A stretch of 47,400 bases of DNA from Halioxenophilus sp964342265 (GTDB lineage: Bacteria > Pseudomonadota > Gammaproteobacteria > Pseudomonadales > Cellvibrionaceae). A program made the position numbers and the translations under genes. Under the pieces are notes generated by a model. The model had not been told where the DNA came from. It made no database searches and worked only from the letters and a program-made list of their open reading frames with translations. This document shows, in pieces, positions 1 to 8,091 of this stretch (positions are counted from its first letter, which is position 1; every line of letters starts with the position of its first letter). The stretch is taken from positions 1-47,400 of the forward strand of contig CAYFFE010000012.1 in NCBI GenBank assembly GCA_964342265.1. Reading direction: 5' to 3'.

Positions 1-370
1 AGAACGGATCCCAACACAGGGTGTGCGTACAGGTTTGAATATCATACCGTATTTTCCTGGGCGTTAATCAAGAATATTAGCTGTAAAATAAGCTCGTTTG
101 GCTATTCAAGTTAGCACTGAGCGCCTCGTGTCTCAACGATTTTACGGTAGTGACTTATCTCATTTATACATATACGAGCATAATTCTTGCTTTAAAAAAC
201 ACCACTTATGCCCGCTTACCACCCCCGGATTCCTTAACAGCTACCACCGAATCCTGTAGAATACGTCGCCCAAGTAATCCGCTCACGGGATTACTTGATC
301 CATGGCAACCATGGATAGCCTCCGGCAACAGAAACCCTGAGGTCAGGAGTAACCCTATTAAGAAGAGGAA
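1..370. other. non-coding leader region upstream of acnB
   Basis: No convincing gene is seen in the first 370 bases. An open frame starting with GTG at 150 ends in a TGA that overlaps the acnB ATG, but its composition (serine/proline/arginine-rich, no recognisable domain) looks like chance. The last 100 bases hold two abutting perfect hairpins, described separately, so this is probably a structured 5' untranslated region plus promoter. I could not place a confident -35/-10 pair. Confidence 0.6.
271..316 (+). promoter_or_regulatory. two abutting perfect hairpins in the acnB leader
   Basis: CAAGTAATCC (271-280) pairs perfectly with GGATTACTTG (288-297) across a 7-base loop. Immediately after it, ATCCATGG (298-305) pairs with CCATGGAT (309-316) across a 3-base loop. 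There is no base between the two stems, so they could stack. A weaker CCTG/CAGG hairpin follows at 336-347. The acnB ribosome-binding site (AGAGGAA) begins about 50 bases further on. Either RNA-level control or a protein operator is possible; the sequence does not decide. Confidence 0.5.
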
Positions 371-3001
371 ATGACCGTGCTTGAAGCTTATCGTAAACAC
401 GTAGAAGAGCGTGCCGCTGAAGGCGTGCCACCAAAGCCGCTAGTTGCTGAGCAAGTCGCCGGACTTGTTGAATTGTTGAAAAACCCACCCGCTGGCGAAG
501 AAGACACGCTTCTTGACCTGATTTCCAACCGCGTACCGCCCGGCGTAGATGAAGCCGCCTACGTAAAAGCTGGATTTTTATCCGCCGTAGTAAAAGGCGA
601 GACCGAATGTCCGCTGATCGACAAACAAGCTGCGGTTAAACTACTGGGCAACATGCACGGTGGTTACAACATCGAAACTCTTATCAGCTTGCTGGACGAC
701 GACAGTCTGGCCGAGCTTGCCGCCACTGAACTAAAACACACCTTGTTGATGTTTGATGCCTTCCACGACGTGGAAGAAAAAGCCAAAGCCGGCAACGAGC
801 ACGCTAAAGGCGTTCTTCAGTCCTGGGCCGATGCAGAGTGGTTTACCAGCCGCCCAGAAGTGGCCGAAAGCAAAAAAATGATCGTATTTAAAGTGACTGG
901 CGAAACCAATACCGACGATTTGTCGCCAGCACCGGATGCTTGGAGCCGCCCAGACATCCCATTGCACGCCCGCGCCATGTACAAAATGACTCGCGACGGT
1001 TTGGAGCCAGACGAGCACGGTGTAGTTGGCCCTCTTAAGCAAATCGAAGCCATTCAATCCAAAGGCTTGCCCGTAGCGTTTGTCGGCGATGTTGTCGGTA
1101 CCGGCTCATCGCGTAAATCCGCCACCAACTCTGTACTTTGGTTCTTCGGCGAAGACATGCCAGGCGTGCCTAACAAGCGCAGCGGCGGCGTGTGTATCGG
1201 CGGCAAAGTAGCGCCAATTTTCTTTAATACCATGGAAGACGCCGGCGCGTTAGTGTTCGAAGCACCTGTTGATGACCTAAACATGGGCGACGTGATCGAA
1301 ATTCGCCCATACGATGGCAAAATTTTGGCCGAAGACGGCACCGTACTGAGCGAATTTTCACTGCGTTCTGACGTGTTGCTGGATGAAGTTCGCGCCGGCG
1401 GCCGTATTAACTTGATTATTGGTCGCGGCCTTACCACCAAAGCGCGCGAATCTCTTGGCTTGCCACCTGCCGATTTCTTCAGAAAACCAGAAGATCCCAA
1501 AGACAGCGGCAAAGGCTTCTCTTTGGCTCAGAAAATGGTTGGCCGCGCCTGCGGTTTGGCAGAAGGCCAAGGCGTACGTCCTGGCACCTACTGCGAGCCC
1601 ACCATGACCACCGTGGGTTCACAAGACACGACCGGCCCCATGACTCGCGATGAGTTAAAAGATTTGGCCTGCTTGGGCTTCTCTGCCGATTTAACCATGC
1701 AGTCTTTCTGTCACACTGCGGCTTATCCTAAGCCTGTGGATATCGATACCCAGCACACCCTGCCAGATTTCATCCGCAACCGCGGTGGTGTTTCTCTACG
1801 CCCTGGTGACGGCATCATCCACTCCTGGTTAAACCGCATGTTGTTGCCAGACACCGTAGGTACCGGCGGCGACTCACACACCCGCTTCCCAATGGGTATC
1901 TCCTTCCCTGCCGGATCTGGTCTAGTGGCTTTCGCCGCTGCCACCGGTGTAATGCCATTGGATATGCCAGAGTCTGTGTTGGTTCGCTTTAAAGGCGAAA
2001 GACAACCCGGTATTACCTTGCGCGATTTGGTACACGCCATTCCGTTCTACGCCATCAAGCAAGGTTTGTTGACCGTAGAGAAAAAAGGCAAGAAGAACAT
2101 CTTCTCTGGCCGCATTCTAGAAATTGAAGGCCTAAAAGGCCTGACCGTTGAGCAAGCGTTTGAGCTGTCTGACGCCTCTGCCGAGCGCTCTGCTGCCGGC
2201 TGTACCATTGAGCTTGAGCAGGATTCAGTTAAAGAGTACTTGCAGTCCAACATTACCTTGCTGCGCTCAATGATTGCCGACGGTTACGGTGATCCTCGTA
2301 CGCTTGAGCGTCGTGCTCGCAAAATGGAAGAGTGGCTGGCCAGCCCAGATCTAATGAAAGCCGACGACGACGCCGAGTACGCTGCGGTTATCGAAATCGA
2401 CCTTTCAGAAGTTAACGAGCCTATCGTGTGCTGCCCGAACGATCCAGACGATGCCAAATTGTTGTCTGAAGTGGCTGGCGATGAAGTGAACGAAGTGTTC
2501 ATCGGCTCGTGTATGACCAACATCGGTCACTTCCGCGCTGCTGGTAAATTGTTGGAGCAATACAAGGGCCCAATGAATACACGCTTGTGGTTATCGCCTC
2601 CCACCAAAATGGATGAACACATCCTAATGGAAGAAGGCTACTACAACATCTTTGGCCGCTCCGGTGCACGCATGGAAATGCCGGGTTGTTCACTGTGTAT
2701 GGGTAACCAAGCACGTGTAGCCCCTAACAGTACCGTGCTATCCACCTCAACGCGTAACTTCCCTAACCGCTTGGGTGATGGTGCCAACGTTTACCTAACA
2801 TCCGCAGAGCTTGCCGCTGTGGGTGCCATCTTGGGTAAACTGCCAACGCCTGCGGAGTATATGCAGTACGCCAACAGCTTGGATTCCATGTCCAGCGAGA
2901 TATACCGCTACATGAACTTCGACCAAATTTCTGAATTCCAGAAAAGTGCGGAAGAAGGCAAAAAGATTGCAGCGGTTCAAATCGAAGAAGTTCAGGCGTA
3001 A
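371..3001 (+). CDS. acnB: bifunctional aconitate hydratase 2 / 2-methylisocitrate dehydratase
   Basis: AcnB interconverts citrate and isocitrate in the TCA cycle and can dehydrate 2-methylisocitrate in the methylcitrate route, using a [4Fe-4S] cluster in the cytoplasm. The product is 876 residues, close to the 865 of E. coli AcnB. It has the family's order: an N-terminal HEAT-like domain (about 1-160), the swivel domain (about 165-370), then the catalytic domains. The cluster ligands are visible as Cys714 in GSCMTN and Cys773/Cys776 in GCSLC, each four residues beyond the E. coli positions. The ATG follows AGAGGAA at close spacing. The gene stands alone and ends before a strong terminator. 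In other bacteria AcnB is controlled by iron through small RNAs and by apo-protein binding to mRNA; the leader hairpins make this worth testing here. Confidence 0.98.
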   Translation: MTVLEAYRKHVEERAAEGVPPKPLVAEQVAGLVELLKNPPAGEEDTLLDLISNRVPPGVDEAAYVKAGFLSAVVKGETECPLIDKQAAVKLLGNMHGGYNIETLISLLDDDSLAELAATELKHTLLMFDAFHDVEEKAKAGNEHAKGVLQSWADAEWFTSRPEVAESKKMIVFKVTGETNTDDLSPAPDAWSRPDIPLHARAMYKMTRDGLEPDEHGVVGPLKQIEAIQSKGLPVAFVGDVVGTGSSRKSATNSVLWFFGEDMPGVPNKRSGGVCIGGKVAPIFFNTMEDAGALVFEAPVDDLNMGDVIEIRPYDGKILAEDGTVLSEFSLRSDVLLDEVRAGGRINLIIGRGLTTKARESLGLPPADFFRKPEDPKDSGKGFSLAQKMVGRACGLAEGQGVRPGTYCEPTMTTVGSQDTTGPMTRDELKDLACLGFSADLTMQSFCHTAAYPKPVDIDTQHTLPDFIRNRGGVSLRPGDGIIHSWLNRMLLPDTVGTGGDSHTRFPMGISFPAGSGLVAFAAATGVMPLDMPESVLVRFKGERQPGITLRDLVHAIPFYAIKQGLLTVEKKGKKNIFSGRILEIEGLKGLTVEQAFELSDASAERSAAGCTIELEQDSVKEYLQSNITLLRSMIADGYGDPRTLERRARKMEEWLASPDLMKADDDAEYAAVIEIDLSEVNEPIVCCPNDPDDAKLLSEVAGDEVNEVFIGSCMTNIGHFRAAGKLLEQYKGPMNTRLWLSPPTKMDEHILMEEGYYNIFGRSGARMEMPGCSLCMGNQARVAPNSTVLSTSTRNFPNRLGDGANVYLTSAELAAVGAILGKLPTPAEYMQYANSLDSMSSEIYRYMNFDQISEFQKSAEEGKKIAAVQIEEVQA

Positions 3002-3056
3002 GCCTAATTTCTGCGCTCTGCTAAAGAGCGCGCCCTGCAAGATAAATCTGCAAAAC

Positions 3057-3084
3057 AAAAAAGGTGGCCTCAGCCACCTTTTTT
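3057..3084. terminator. intrinsic terminator after acnB, usable on both strands
   Basis: GGTGGC (3063-3068) and GCCACC (3073-3078) form a stem around a CTCA loop, flanked by six A before and six T after. It lies 56 bases beyond the acnB stop and would also serve the convergent yfbR transcript. Confidence 0.9.
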
Positions 3085-3097
3085 GTTTCATTGCTAT

Positions 3098-3147
3098 TAT
3101 AGGAACCTCTTATTAACTCATCCCTGAGTTAATAAGAGGTTCCTATA
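3098..3147. repeat. 23-bp perfect inverted repeat between acnB and yfbR
   Basis: Bases 3098-3120 are the exact reverse complement of 3125-3147, separated by TCCC only. The arms begin TATAGGAACCTC and are AT-rich towards the loop. It sits between convergent genes, just past the acnB terminator and 13 bases beyond the yfbR stop. It lacks a clean T-run, so it is not a typical terminator. It could be an mRNA 3'-end stabiliser, a cruciform, or a relic of a small inverted-repeat element. I see no second copy in the window. Confidence 0.85.
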
Positions 3148-3159
3148 TTTTGATTGAGT

Positions 3160-3810
3160 TTAAGCCAGTTTCAATTTTGTTACACGCTTATTATCAATTA
3201 AGGCTTTGTTTTCAAATTGACTGGCCGCATCACTCACGGGGTTATCTTCGTCGTTTTGTTCAGCCACAAAAGTTGATAAAAAATAATCCACCTCGGGCAA
3301 CTGATACGACGTGAGCCGTTGTTTTAAATTATTAATGGTTGTTTCGTATTCTTTGTTACCATTGGCAATTTCGGCTAAAGCTTTTACATAGGCCGATAAA
3401 TTATCCGCTGCTTTAACAAATTTAGCCTCTTGCTCTGTAACTCCCTGACCACACACAACCTGGTTAAACACACCGCGTAATTCCTCTGGCAACATAGCCA
3501 CTAACGAGCGTTCGGCGTCTTCTTCGATAACTTTGTAGGCCTTTTGAATTTCCTCAGAATAATATTTAACGGGTGTGGGTAAATCACCCGTAATGGCTTC
3601 TGAACTGTCGTGATACAACGCCAGAGTCGACAATCGATCGGGGTTAATAGAACCGTTATAACGTTGATTGTTAATGCAACCCAACATATGGGCAATAACG
3701 GCCACTTCCCAACTGTGCTCCATGACATTCTCAGTTAAAGTATTGCGTTTTAAGCTCCAGCGCTGAATCCAGCGCAAGCGACTGATCGCTGAAAAAAATC
3801 CACTGATCAT
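3160..3810 (-). CDS. yfbR: 5'-deoxynucleotidase, YfbR family (HD domain)
   Basis: YfbR-type enzymes dephosphorylate deoxyribonucleoside 5'-monophosphates and so trim dNTP pools, using a divalent metal in an HD domain. I chose the ATG at 3810 (216 residues), not the upstream in-frame start at 3873, because GGGAG lies just before it and the protein then aligns from its first residues with E. coli YfbR. The known catalytic and binding set is present with a one-residue offset: Arg17, Trp18, His32, His67-Asp68, Glu71 and Asp136, within the phrases RW, EHSWEVA, YHDSSE, TGDLPTPVKY and AADNLSAY. The C-terminal 30 residues are longer than in E. coli and look disordered. It is convergent with acnB and divergent from the WYL gene. 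Confidence 0.93.
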   Translation of the reverse strand: MISGFFSAISRLRWIQRWSLKRNTLTENVMEHSWEVAVIAHMLGCINNQRYNGSINPDRLSTLALYHDSSEAITGDLPTPVKYYSEEIQKAYKVIEEDAERSLVAMLPEELRGVFNQVVCGQGVTEQEAKFVKAADNLSAYVKALAEIANGNKEYETTINNLKQRLTSYQLPEVDYFLSTFVAEQNDEDNPVSDAASQFENKALIDNKRVTKLKLA

Positions 3811-4106
3811 ATTTGATCTCCCGGAGGTATTGTTTAACGAGGCTTGGCGAGGGGGATTATTGCCATTTATCAATCGCCGTTTTATTTACTCGCCTCGTTT
3901 GGTGTTTAATTCGTTGCATGTGACTAATAGTGGGGGAAACCACTGTAAAGTTCAAACCGGACAGCGATTTAACATGTCGCCTTTTCAAGCATGTTTTGTT
4001 TGGAATGAGTGATACAATGGTTTTTAAATCAGTATACGCAGCCATTTACCACTAAATAGCGGTGCTGTGTTCTATATCTTGTGTCTACTACGTTCATTAA
4101 ATCTAT
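3811..4106. promoter_or_regulatory. divergent promoter region, yfbR / WYL regulator
   Basis: This 296-base gap separates two divergent genes. It contains AACATG (3971-3976) and CATGTT (3990-3995) as an inverted pair with 13 bases between, a spacing that fits a dimeric regulator such as the neighbouring WYL protein. A plausible -10 (TACAAT, 4013-4018) follows it on the plus strand. No gene is seen. Confidence 0.4.
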
Positions 4107-4982
4107 ATGACAAACAATCAAACCCTCAAGCTGGATCTAAAACTCCGCTATAAATTAATCGAGATCGTGAGCTTTTGGGAGGCCAGGCTTACCACCCAGC
4201 ACCTGTGCCAAACCTTTGACATTGGCCGCCAGCAGGCCTCTAAAGTTATAAACAGTTATATCGATGATATAGCCCCGTACAATTTAATTTACGATGCCAA
4301 CCTCAAAGGGTATCGTCCAACCAGTCGATTTAAACCGGTTTTTGCCTCCAACAACCTGCACGAATATTTGCAGTGGCTAACCGACTCCAGCTCCGCCAAA
4401 GCCCCATTTTTAAACTTGGCCGGCCAATTAAGCCATTGGCACAGTCATTGGATTGAAACGGCCATTCCACGCACCCCAGGAATTGATCCAAAAATTTTAG
4501 TCCCCTTGCTAAAAGCCATACAACACCAGCAACGTGTAGAAATCACTTACGTGTCTCTCAACAACCCCAAACCCGAACCTCGATTTATATCGCCGCACAC
4601 CCTCGTGGACAGCGGCAATCGCTGGCACGTGCGCGCTTTTTGCGAAAAAAATAACGACTTCAGAGACTTTGTATTAACGCGTTTTAGAGATGAACCAGAA
4701 CCACTTGGCAATGCCGCTGCTACCGCAGATAAAGACGACTATTGGCAACATCGCGTAAAAATAAAAATTATTCCCGATACTCGCCTGTTGCCCGCCCAGC
4801 GAAAAATTATCGCCAAAGATTACGGCATGACACGCAACCAATGGGTAATAGAAACACGGGCCGCGTTAGTGAATTACGTGTTGCAGTATTTTAAGCTCGA
4901 CCCACAAAAAATCGAGGCCAAGCCCGAAGCACAACAATTAATGATTGCCAATTTACAAGAAGTGGAGAAATGGTATTTTTAA
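4107..4982 (+). CDS. WYL-domain transcriptional regulator (BrxR/CapW-like)
   Basis: This 291-residue protein has an N-terminal winged helix (about 10-65), a linker ending in the phrase YDANLKGYRP...FKPVF, a WYL domain (about 145-205) and a C-terminal extension. The WYL core reads R172-W-H-V-R-A-F, and DFVLTRFRD follows. This combination resembles the BrxR/CapW group of regulators, which bind operators as dimers and repress phage-defence operons such as BREX and CBASS until a ligand is sensed by the WYL pocket. That resemblance is from memory of the family and is an inference. No defence gene lies next to it: the neighbours are yfbR (divergent) and a LysR gene (convergent, 4-base gap). Its target is therefore unknown. 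The start ATG has no strong ribosome-binding site. Confidence 0.8.
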   Translation: MTNNQTLKLDLKLRYKLIEIVSFWEARLTTQHLCQTFDIGRQQASKVINSYIDDIAPYNLIYDANLKGYRPTSRFKPVFASNNLHEYLQWLTDSSSAKAPFLNLAGQLSHWHSHWIETAIPRTPGIDPKILVPLLKAIQHQQRVEITYVSLNNPKPEPRFISPHTLVDSGNRWHVRAFCEKNNDFRDFVLTRFRDEPEPLGNAAATADKDDYWQHRVKIKIIPDTRLLPAQRKIIAKDYGMTRNQWVIETRAALVNYVLQYFKLDPQKIEAKPEAQQLMIANLQEVEKWYF

Positions 4983-4986
4983 TCGA

Positions 4987-5874
4987 TTACTGTAATATCT
5001 CGCAAATTAAACTGCGCATCCACACATTGGCTTGATCTTGATCGGCGCTGGTGTGCCAAAAGAGCTGCCAATCCACCGGATCCACGTCCAATGGTAAATC
5101 CAGTAACTTGAGCCCCAGATGGCGCCCCAACCCCATAGGCAAGGTTACAGCCAAGTCGGTTTTATTAACGATATCGGCCACCGCCTGATGGCCGCGTAAG
5201 CGCAGTTGTATATTGCGTTTTTTGCCCTGTCGACTCAACGCAAAATCCACATAGCCCAGCCCCTTACGACGACTGGACACATGCACATGCTTAAGATTGA
5301 GGTATTCTTCCAGCGACAAGCTATCACCAACGCTAGGATGATCCGGTCGTACGGCGCACATGTAATGATCTTTTAAAATCGGTATGGTGCACAACTGTGG
5401 CGTGGCAACCGAGGGAATATCCAGCGCTAGGTCGATGGTACCGGCGGCCAGTTCTTTGGCGATTTCGTTGCGCGGTACTGTGTAAGACTCCACCGACACG
5501 CCCGGCGCCAAAGACTGAATTTGTGTAATCAGCGGCTGCAGTAAGAGACTTTCAGCGATGTCATTCATGCTGATAACAAACGTCTTTTCAGAAATCGCCG
5601 GGCTAAACTGATCGGCTTCGGCCAAGCTTGTGCCCATTAACTGCAGTGCTTCGCGCACTCGACTGATTATATTCTCAGCCACCGGCGTGGGCACCATCGC
5701 CGAGGGTGTGCGCACAAACAGTTGATCGTTGAAGGTTTTACGCAAGCGATTGAGTGCATTACTCACCGCAGGCTGGGTAATGCACAAAACCTCGGCCGCA
5801 CGGGTTAAGTTGCGCTCGGTGTAAATGGTCTCAAAGACAATAAACAAATTGAGATCGACATTCTGCAAACGCAT
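4987..5874 (-). CDS. LysR-family transcriptional regulator
   Basis: The 295-residue product has the LysR layout: a winged helix-turn-helix in residues 1-62 (LNLFIVFETIYTERNLTRAA, then ITQPAVSNALNRLR) and a two-lobed effector domain from about 90 to the end. LysR proteins bind a small molecule and switch on a divergent operon. Here the divergent operon encodes a histidine phosphatase and an acyl-CoA dehydrogenase, which makes them the likely targets. The intergenic region has a matching inverted repeat. The start ATG at 5874 is preceded by GGAGG (5879-5883 region on the minus strand). It is convergent with the WYL gene with only four bases between stops. Confidence 0.92.
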   Translation of the reverse strand: MRLQNVDLNLFIVFETIYTERNLTRAAEVLCITQPAVSNALNRLRKTFNDQLFVRTPSAMVPTPVAENIISRVREALQLMGTSLAEADQFSPAISEKTFVISMNDIAESLLLQPLITQIQSLAPGVSVESYTVPRNEIAKELAAGTIDLALDIPSVATPQLCTIPILKDHYMCAVRPDHPSVGDSLSLEEYLNLKHVHVSSRRKGLGYVDFALSRQGKKRNIQLRLRGHQAVADIVNKTDLAVTLPMGLGRHLGLKLLDLPLDVDPVDWQLFWHTSADQDQANVWMRSLICEILQ

Positions 5875-5949
5875 GAAAACCTCCTCCGATATTCAGAGCT
5901 TGCCGTCACGCGGGTTCTGTACCCGGTTGTCAGACGGTAAAACGACTGC

Positions 5950-5989
5950 CAGTATGTGCAAGCTTGAAGGATCAACCAAGCATATACTG
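5950..5989. promoter_or_regulatory. inverted repeat between LysR gene and its divergent operon
   Basis: CAGTATGTGC (5950-5959) and GCATATACTG (5980-5989) form an inverted pair with one mismatch and a 20-base centre. It lies in the middle of the divergent gap, where LysR proteins usually bind as tetramers over two half-sites. The assignment to the LysR neighbour is inference. Confidence 0.45.
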
Positions 5990-6075
5990 GATGAATGCTA
6001 AGACATTCAAATAATAAACTTTATTAATATCAAATCGCAACTTACTATAGCTTTAAAGATCGAAGGAGCCTTTTT

Positions 6076-6753
6076 GTGTCTGAAGTGTATTTTGTTCGCC
6101 ACGGACAAGCGTCCTACGGCAGCGACAACTATGATCAGCTCTCCCCTCTCGGCCATCAACAGGCCATTTGGCTGGGCGAGTATTTTGCCGAGCGCGACAT
6201 TTCCTTCAACACAATCCTCATGGGCGATATGGTTCGCCACCGAGAAACCACCGAGGGCATCTGCCAGGGCTTAGGCATCGATCTCGCTGATGTACAAGTC
6301 TACCCCAGTTTTAACGAGTTTGATTTTCAAGCGCTTACCAAAGCCTATTTAGACAGTCGCGGTGAGCAACTGCCGCCGCCTGGAACTCCGGTTCCGGATT
6401 TTTATCGCATTCTTAAAAAAGCCTTGTTGAGCTGGTCTGATGGAGAAGTCATCGAAGGCGCTCCGGAAACCTGGGATCACTTTGAACAGCGCACTCAACA
6501 AAATCTGGCACTTATTCAAGAACGCCCGTCCAAGCAAAAAGTGCTTGTGGTCAGTTCCGGTGGCGCCATCTCCATGGCTTTGCGCTTTATTTTAAAAGCT
6601 CCAGCAGAAACCATGGTGAATTTAAACTTACAAACCCGCAACACAGGCATTAGCCACTGTTATTTCAACAGCACAAGCTTTACCCTCAACAGTTTTAATC
6701 ACACACCGCATCTCGACAGCCGCGAGCGTCGAGAACATGTGACTTACAGTTAA
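6076..6753 (+). CDS. histidine phosphatase family protein
   Basis: This 225-residue protein begins with the phosphohistidine loop VRHG (Arg8-His9-Gly10), the mark of the phosphoglycerate mutase-like histidine phosphatases. The substrate cannot be told from sequence. The C-terminal motif that usually reads SHGG is SSGG here (Ser160-Ser161-Gly162-Gly163), so the second catalytic histidine position holds serine. I believe related proteins in similar operons have the same change, so activity may be altered, not necessarily lost. The GTG start at 6076 is supported by AAGGAG seven bases upstream and puts VRHG at the usual distance from the N terminus. It is followed after 25 bases by an acyl-CoA dehydrogenase, probably in one operon under the divergent LysR regulator. 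Confidence 0.9.
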   Translation: MSEVYFVRHGQASYGSDNYDQLSPLGHQQAIWLGEYFAERDISFNTILMGDMVRHRETTEGICQGLGIDLADVQVYPSFNEFDFQALTKAYLDSRGEQLPPPGTPVPDFYRILKKALLSWSDGEVIEGAPETWDHFEQRTQQNLALIQERPSKQKVLVVSSGGAISMALRFILKAPAETMVNLNLQTRNTGISHCYFNSTSFTLNSFNHTPHLDSRERREHVTYS

Positions 6754-6778
6754 CCGCAAACCAGCAAGAGTAACGATT

Positions 6779-7990
6779 ATGGACTTTGAATATTCCGATA
6801 AAGTAAAGGGTCTAATACAGCAAGTTCGTGACTTCATGAACGAACACGTGATGCCGAATGAGCATACCTTTCATGAGCAGATCAACGCCAACCGCTGGGA
6901 AACACCCCCCATTTTGGAAGAACTTAAAGCCAAAGCTAAAGAACAGGGGTTGTGGAATTTCTTCCTACCACTGAGCTACGGCGATTACAGCCCAGGTTTA
7001 ACCAATTTAGAATACGCCCCATTGGCAGAAGAAATGGGCAAAACGCACTGGGCTCCTGAAGTTTTTAACTGTGCCGCTCCCGATACTGGCAACATGGAAG
7101 TACTGGCCAAATACGGCAACGAAGAACAAAAAAAGCGTTGGTTAGAGCCTCTGCTTGCCGGGGAAATTCGCTCGGCGTTTGCCATGACAGAACCCGCCGT
7201 TGCCTCCAGTGATGCCACCAACATTCAAACTGAAATCACTCGCGATGGTGATGAGTACGTTATCAACGGTACTAAGTTTTATATTTCCGGAGCGTGTCGC
7301 AAAAGTTGCGAAATTATGATCGTCATGGGTAAAACCGATGCGGAAAACCCCAATCGTTACGTTCAGCAATCGCAAATTCTTGTTCCTACCAACACCCCGG
7401 GCGTTAAAGTAACCCGCCCGATGCATGTATTCGGATACGACGATGCGCCTGAAGGCCACGCTGAAGTTATTTTCGACAACGTACGTGTTCCTGCAGAGAA
7501 TTTAATTTTAGGAGAAGGTCGCGGTTTTGAAATTGCCCAAGGTCGCCTTGGCCCAGGCCGTATTCACCACTGTATGCGTTCCATTGGTATTGCTCAGCGC
7601 GCTTTGGAAGCCATGTGTAAGCGTGCTAACGAGCGTGTGGTGTTTGGCCAACCAATGATCAAACAACAATCCGTTCGTGAAGACATTGCCAAATCAGTTT
7701 GCCAAATCGAGCAAGCGCGTTTATTAACGCTTAAGGCAGCTCAAAAAATGGATACCGAAGGCAACAAAGCGGCTAAAGATTTAATCGCTATGATTAAAAT
7801 CGTTGCCCCGAATATGTCGTTGGATGTACTCGATCGAGCGATTCAAATTCACGGTGCCATGGGCGTTAGCCAAGATTCCTTCCTGGCACAAGCCTATGCC
7901 GGTCAACGTACTTTGCGTTTAGCCGACGGCCCGGATCAGGTCCACATGATGCAACTGGGTCGCGAAACGGCGCGAGGCTTTGCCGAGTAA
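6779..7990 (+). CDS. acyl-CoA dehydrogenase family protein (ACAD10/11-like)
   Basis: Acyl-CoA dehydrogenases oxidise acyl-CoA thioesters to trans-2-enoyl-CoA using FAD and pass electrons to ETF. The 403 residues contain the flavin and substrate loops (FAMTEPAVASSDATNI, NGTKFYISGA, FDNVRVPAENLILGEGRGF) and the C-terminal segment with IQIHGAMGVSQDSFLAQAYAGQRTLRLADGPDQVH. These features suit the ACAD10/11-like branch, whose bacterial members often act on branched or hydroxylated acyl-CoAs; the exact substrate is not visible. It lies 25 bases behind the phosphatase gene and ends at a strong terminator, so the two form a short operon. Confidence 0.93.
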   Translation: MDFEYSDKVKGLIQQVRDFMNEHVMPNEHTFHEQINANRWETPPILEELKAKAKEQGLWNFFLPLSYGDYSPGLTNLEYAPLAEEMGKTHWAPEVFNCAAPDTGNMEVLAKYGNEEQKKRWLEPLLAGEIRSAFAMTEPAVASSDATNIQTEITRDGDEYVINGTKFYISGACRKSCEIMIVMGKTDAENPNRYVQQSQILVPTNTPGVKVTRPMHVFGYDDAPEGHAEVIFDNVRVPAENLILGEGRGFEIAQGRLGPGRIHHCMRSIGIAQRALEAMCKRANERVVFGQPMIKQQSVREDIAKSVCQIEQARLLTLKAAQKMDTEGNKAAKDLIAMIKIVAPNMSLDVLDRAIQIHGAMGVSQDSFLAQAYAGQRTLRLADGPDQVHMMQLGRETARGFAE

Positions 7991-8025
7991 TTTCGACAAT
8001 CTCAAAAGTTGTTTAAGCTGCAAGT

Positions 8026-8057
8026 AAAAAGCCCCCGTTGTTAAACGGGGGCTTTTT
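8026..8057. terminator. bidirectional intrinsic terminator
   Basis: A 14-bp perfect stem, AAAAAGCCCCCGTT (8026-8039) with AACGGGGGCTTTTT (8044-8057), and a 4-base loop lie between the convergent acyl-CoA dehydrogenase and HDOD genes. A- and T-runs on both sides let it work in both directions. Confidence 0.93.
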
Positions 8058-8091
8058 TGTTCAATCAAAATAATACGCCGCAAAAATGGAC

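Noticed and set aside
150..374. 74-codon open frame whose stop overlaps the acnB start as ATGA
   Set aside because: The overlap looks like coupling, but the frame runs through two perfect hairpins, has no domain and a chance-like composition. A leader peptide remains possible but unsupported.
1054..1512. Long antisense open frames inside acnB, and similar ones inside lon, ligA and smc
   Set aside because: They are shadows of strongly coding sequence; translations are low-complexity Ser/Arg/Pro-rich and lack initiation signals.
4107..6753. A phage-defence island around the WYL regulator
   Set aside because: No nuclease, methylase, cyclase or other defence gene is next to it; all neighbours have ordinary metabolic or regulatory assignments.
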